This document shows positions 5,548 through 6,311 of a stretch of DNA of 6,311 nt, piece after piece. The position numbers and the translations under genes were made by a program. How positions within the stretch are numbered: position 1 is the stretch's first letter; every line of letters begins with the position of its first letter. The notes under the pieces are model-generated. The model worked only from the letters and a program-made list of their open reading frames with translations. It had not been told where the DNA came from and did no database searches. Location of the stretch: positions 1 to 6,311 of the forward strand of contig JAFVRI010000047.1 of the NCBI GenBank assembly GCA_017504335.1. Reading direction: 5' to 3'. Origin of the DNA: Clostridia bacterium. GTDB lineage: Bacteria > Bacillota > Clostridia > Oscillospirales > CAG-272.

Positions 5548-6311
5548 ATGACCGAAAAGAACATAATATCATTGGAACTGAAGCATCACCGTGTTGCCAA
5601 CAACCGTAACTATTACGAAGATCTGTTCGTTCCCGCAAACGATGCGGAGATTACGGATATCAAGCAAAGGCTCCGTTGCCTTTTCGGGGAAGAACCGGAG
5701 GTCACGGTTTTGGGATGCAGTCTTGTCCCCGAATTGACAGACCTCCGTCCTGTGGGGACGCTTCTCGAGTATAACGCACTTGCCAAACGGCTGGCAACTC
5801 TTGCCGATGAAGAAGCAAGTGCGTTCCGTGCGCTTCTCACCAAGTCACTTGCAGAAAACAAATACGAAATCCCTGTGAAGGATCTCATCAACATGACCTA
5901 CGGTTTGGACAAGATTGCCGTTGCCTCTAACGTTTTTACCGATGAAATGTTGGGGGCTTTTGTAATTGAAAACGGTATGAACAATGCCGTCAATGAGCTT
6001 TCCGACGAAATGATCAAGCTCCTTGACCGATCTGCGGTAGGAATGCTGCAGAGAAAAGCAGATAATGGATTTTATTGCTCCCGCAACTATTACGTGTTGG
6101 CAGATTATGAGATGCCCGTTGTGTATGACGGCGTCAAGCTCCCACAGGAGCTGATGCCCGATCTTGTTGCCTTCCAAATCGACGAGAACGGAAACATTCA
6201 TTCTCCCATTCGGTATCTTGAAAGTCTTTCTGTCAGAGCCGAGGATGACGCCGAGACACTCCGAAAGTTGGAGAACATTTGGAACAATATGAATGCAGGT
6301 CAACAGGTTGC
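5548..6311 (+). CDS. ArdA-like protein, 3' end beyond the window
   Basis: The frame is open from ATG 5548 to the right edge, giving 254 residues and an incomplete codon. TTGGAG at 5537-5542 lies 5 bases upstream. It resembles the N-terminal two thirds of the ArdA protein at 370: YNALAKRL (75-82) matches NYLAKRM, and VKDLINMTYGL (110-120) matches VKDLINLTFSL with the same spacing to the first motif. Residues 1-70 differ and include an Asn/Tyr-rich start (VANNRNYYEDLF) that may be an extra beta segment. Residues 165-230 (GFYCSRNYYVLADYEMPVVYDG onward) correspond to the middle region of long ArdA forms. The ArdA core that would carry the DNA-mimic surface should lie past the edge, so activity cannot be judged. 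A second antirestriction protein with a different enzyme range is the likeliest role. Confidence 0.7.
   Translation, partial: MTEKNIISLELKHHRVANNRNYYEDLFVPANDAEITDIKQRLRCLFGEEPEVTVLGCSLVPELTDLRPVGTLLEYNALAKRLATLADEEASAFRALLTKSLAENKYEIPVKDLINMTYGLDKIAVASNVFTDEMLGAFVIENGMNNAVNELSDEMIKLLDRSAVGMLQRKADNGFYCSRNYYVLADYEMPVVYDGVKLPQELMPDLVAFQIDENGNIHSPIRYLESLSVRAEDDAETLRKLENIWNNMNAGQQV

Noticed and set aside
5845..6303. Minus-strand 152-codon frame opposite the partial gene at the right edge
   Set aside because: The plus strand has a ribosome site and ArdA-like motifs at this place, so the antisense frame is not credible.

Overview
The window reads as part of an accessory, probably mobile (conjugative or integrative) element from a Bacillota host, either Clostridia or Negativicutes. 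The signs are strong Shine-Dalgarno sites (GGAGG, AAAGGAG), genes packed head to tail on one strand, and protein types that recur together in elements of gut Firmicutes: long ArdA-like antirestriction proteins, a DUF4314-containing protein and an orphan C5 DNA methyltransferase. The genus cannot be fixed from the sequence. No integrase, relaxase, rRNA, tRNA, CRISPR array or clear terminator is visible.

Layout: positions 1-369 are AT-rich and noncoding. They hold a perfect 12-bp tandem duplication, a good sigma-A-type promoter (TTGATG-17 bp-TAAAAT), two copies of CGGTTGAGTAGA that flank that promoter, and a perfect palindrome just past the predicted transcription start. From 370 to the right edge every gene is on the + strand: an ArdA-family protein (370), a second acidic protein with an ArdA-like N-terminal region and a conserved C-terminal region (1503), two small proteins of unknown function (2362 and 2710), a three-part protein with a possible ADP-ribosyltransferase-like head and a DUF4314 domain (3126), a cytosine-5 DNA methyltransferase (4366), and the first 254 residues of a third ArdA-like protein that runs off the edge (5548). 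Junctions are 0-13 bp or overlap if the interrupted C-termini described below are counted, so one polycistronic message from the promoter near 180-208 is likely.

Two genes look damaged at their 3' ends. The ArdA gene has an in-frame TAG at 1426, and the next 25 codons still read as the missing ArdA C-terminus and end in an ATGA overlap with the next start. The methyltransferase carries one extra base at 5431-5434, which puts conserved motif X in another frame. Either the element is decaying, the assembly has errors, or both genes are expressed by recoding or as split proteins.

As a set the genes look like an anti-restriction cassette: acidic DNA-mimic proteins to block type I enzymes, a solitary methyltransferase to modify the element's own DNA, and accessory proteins of unknown activity. 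This functional reading is inference from families and context.
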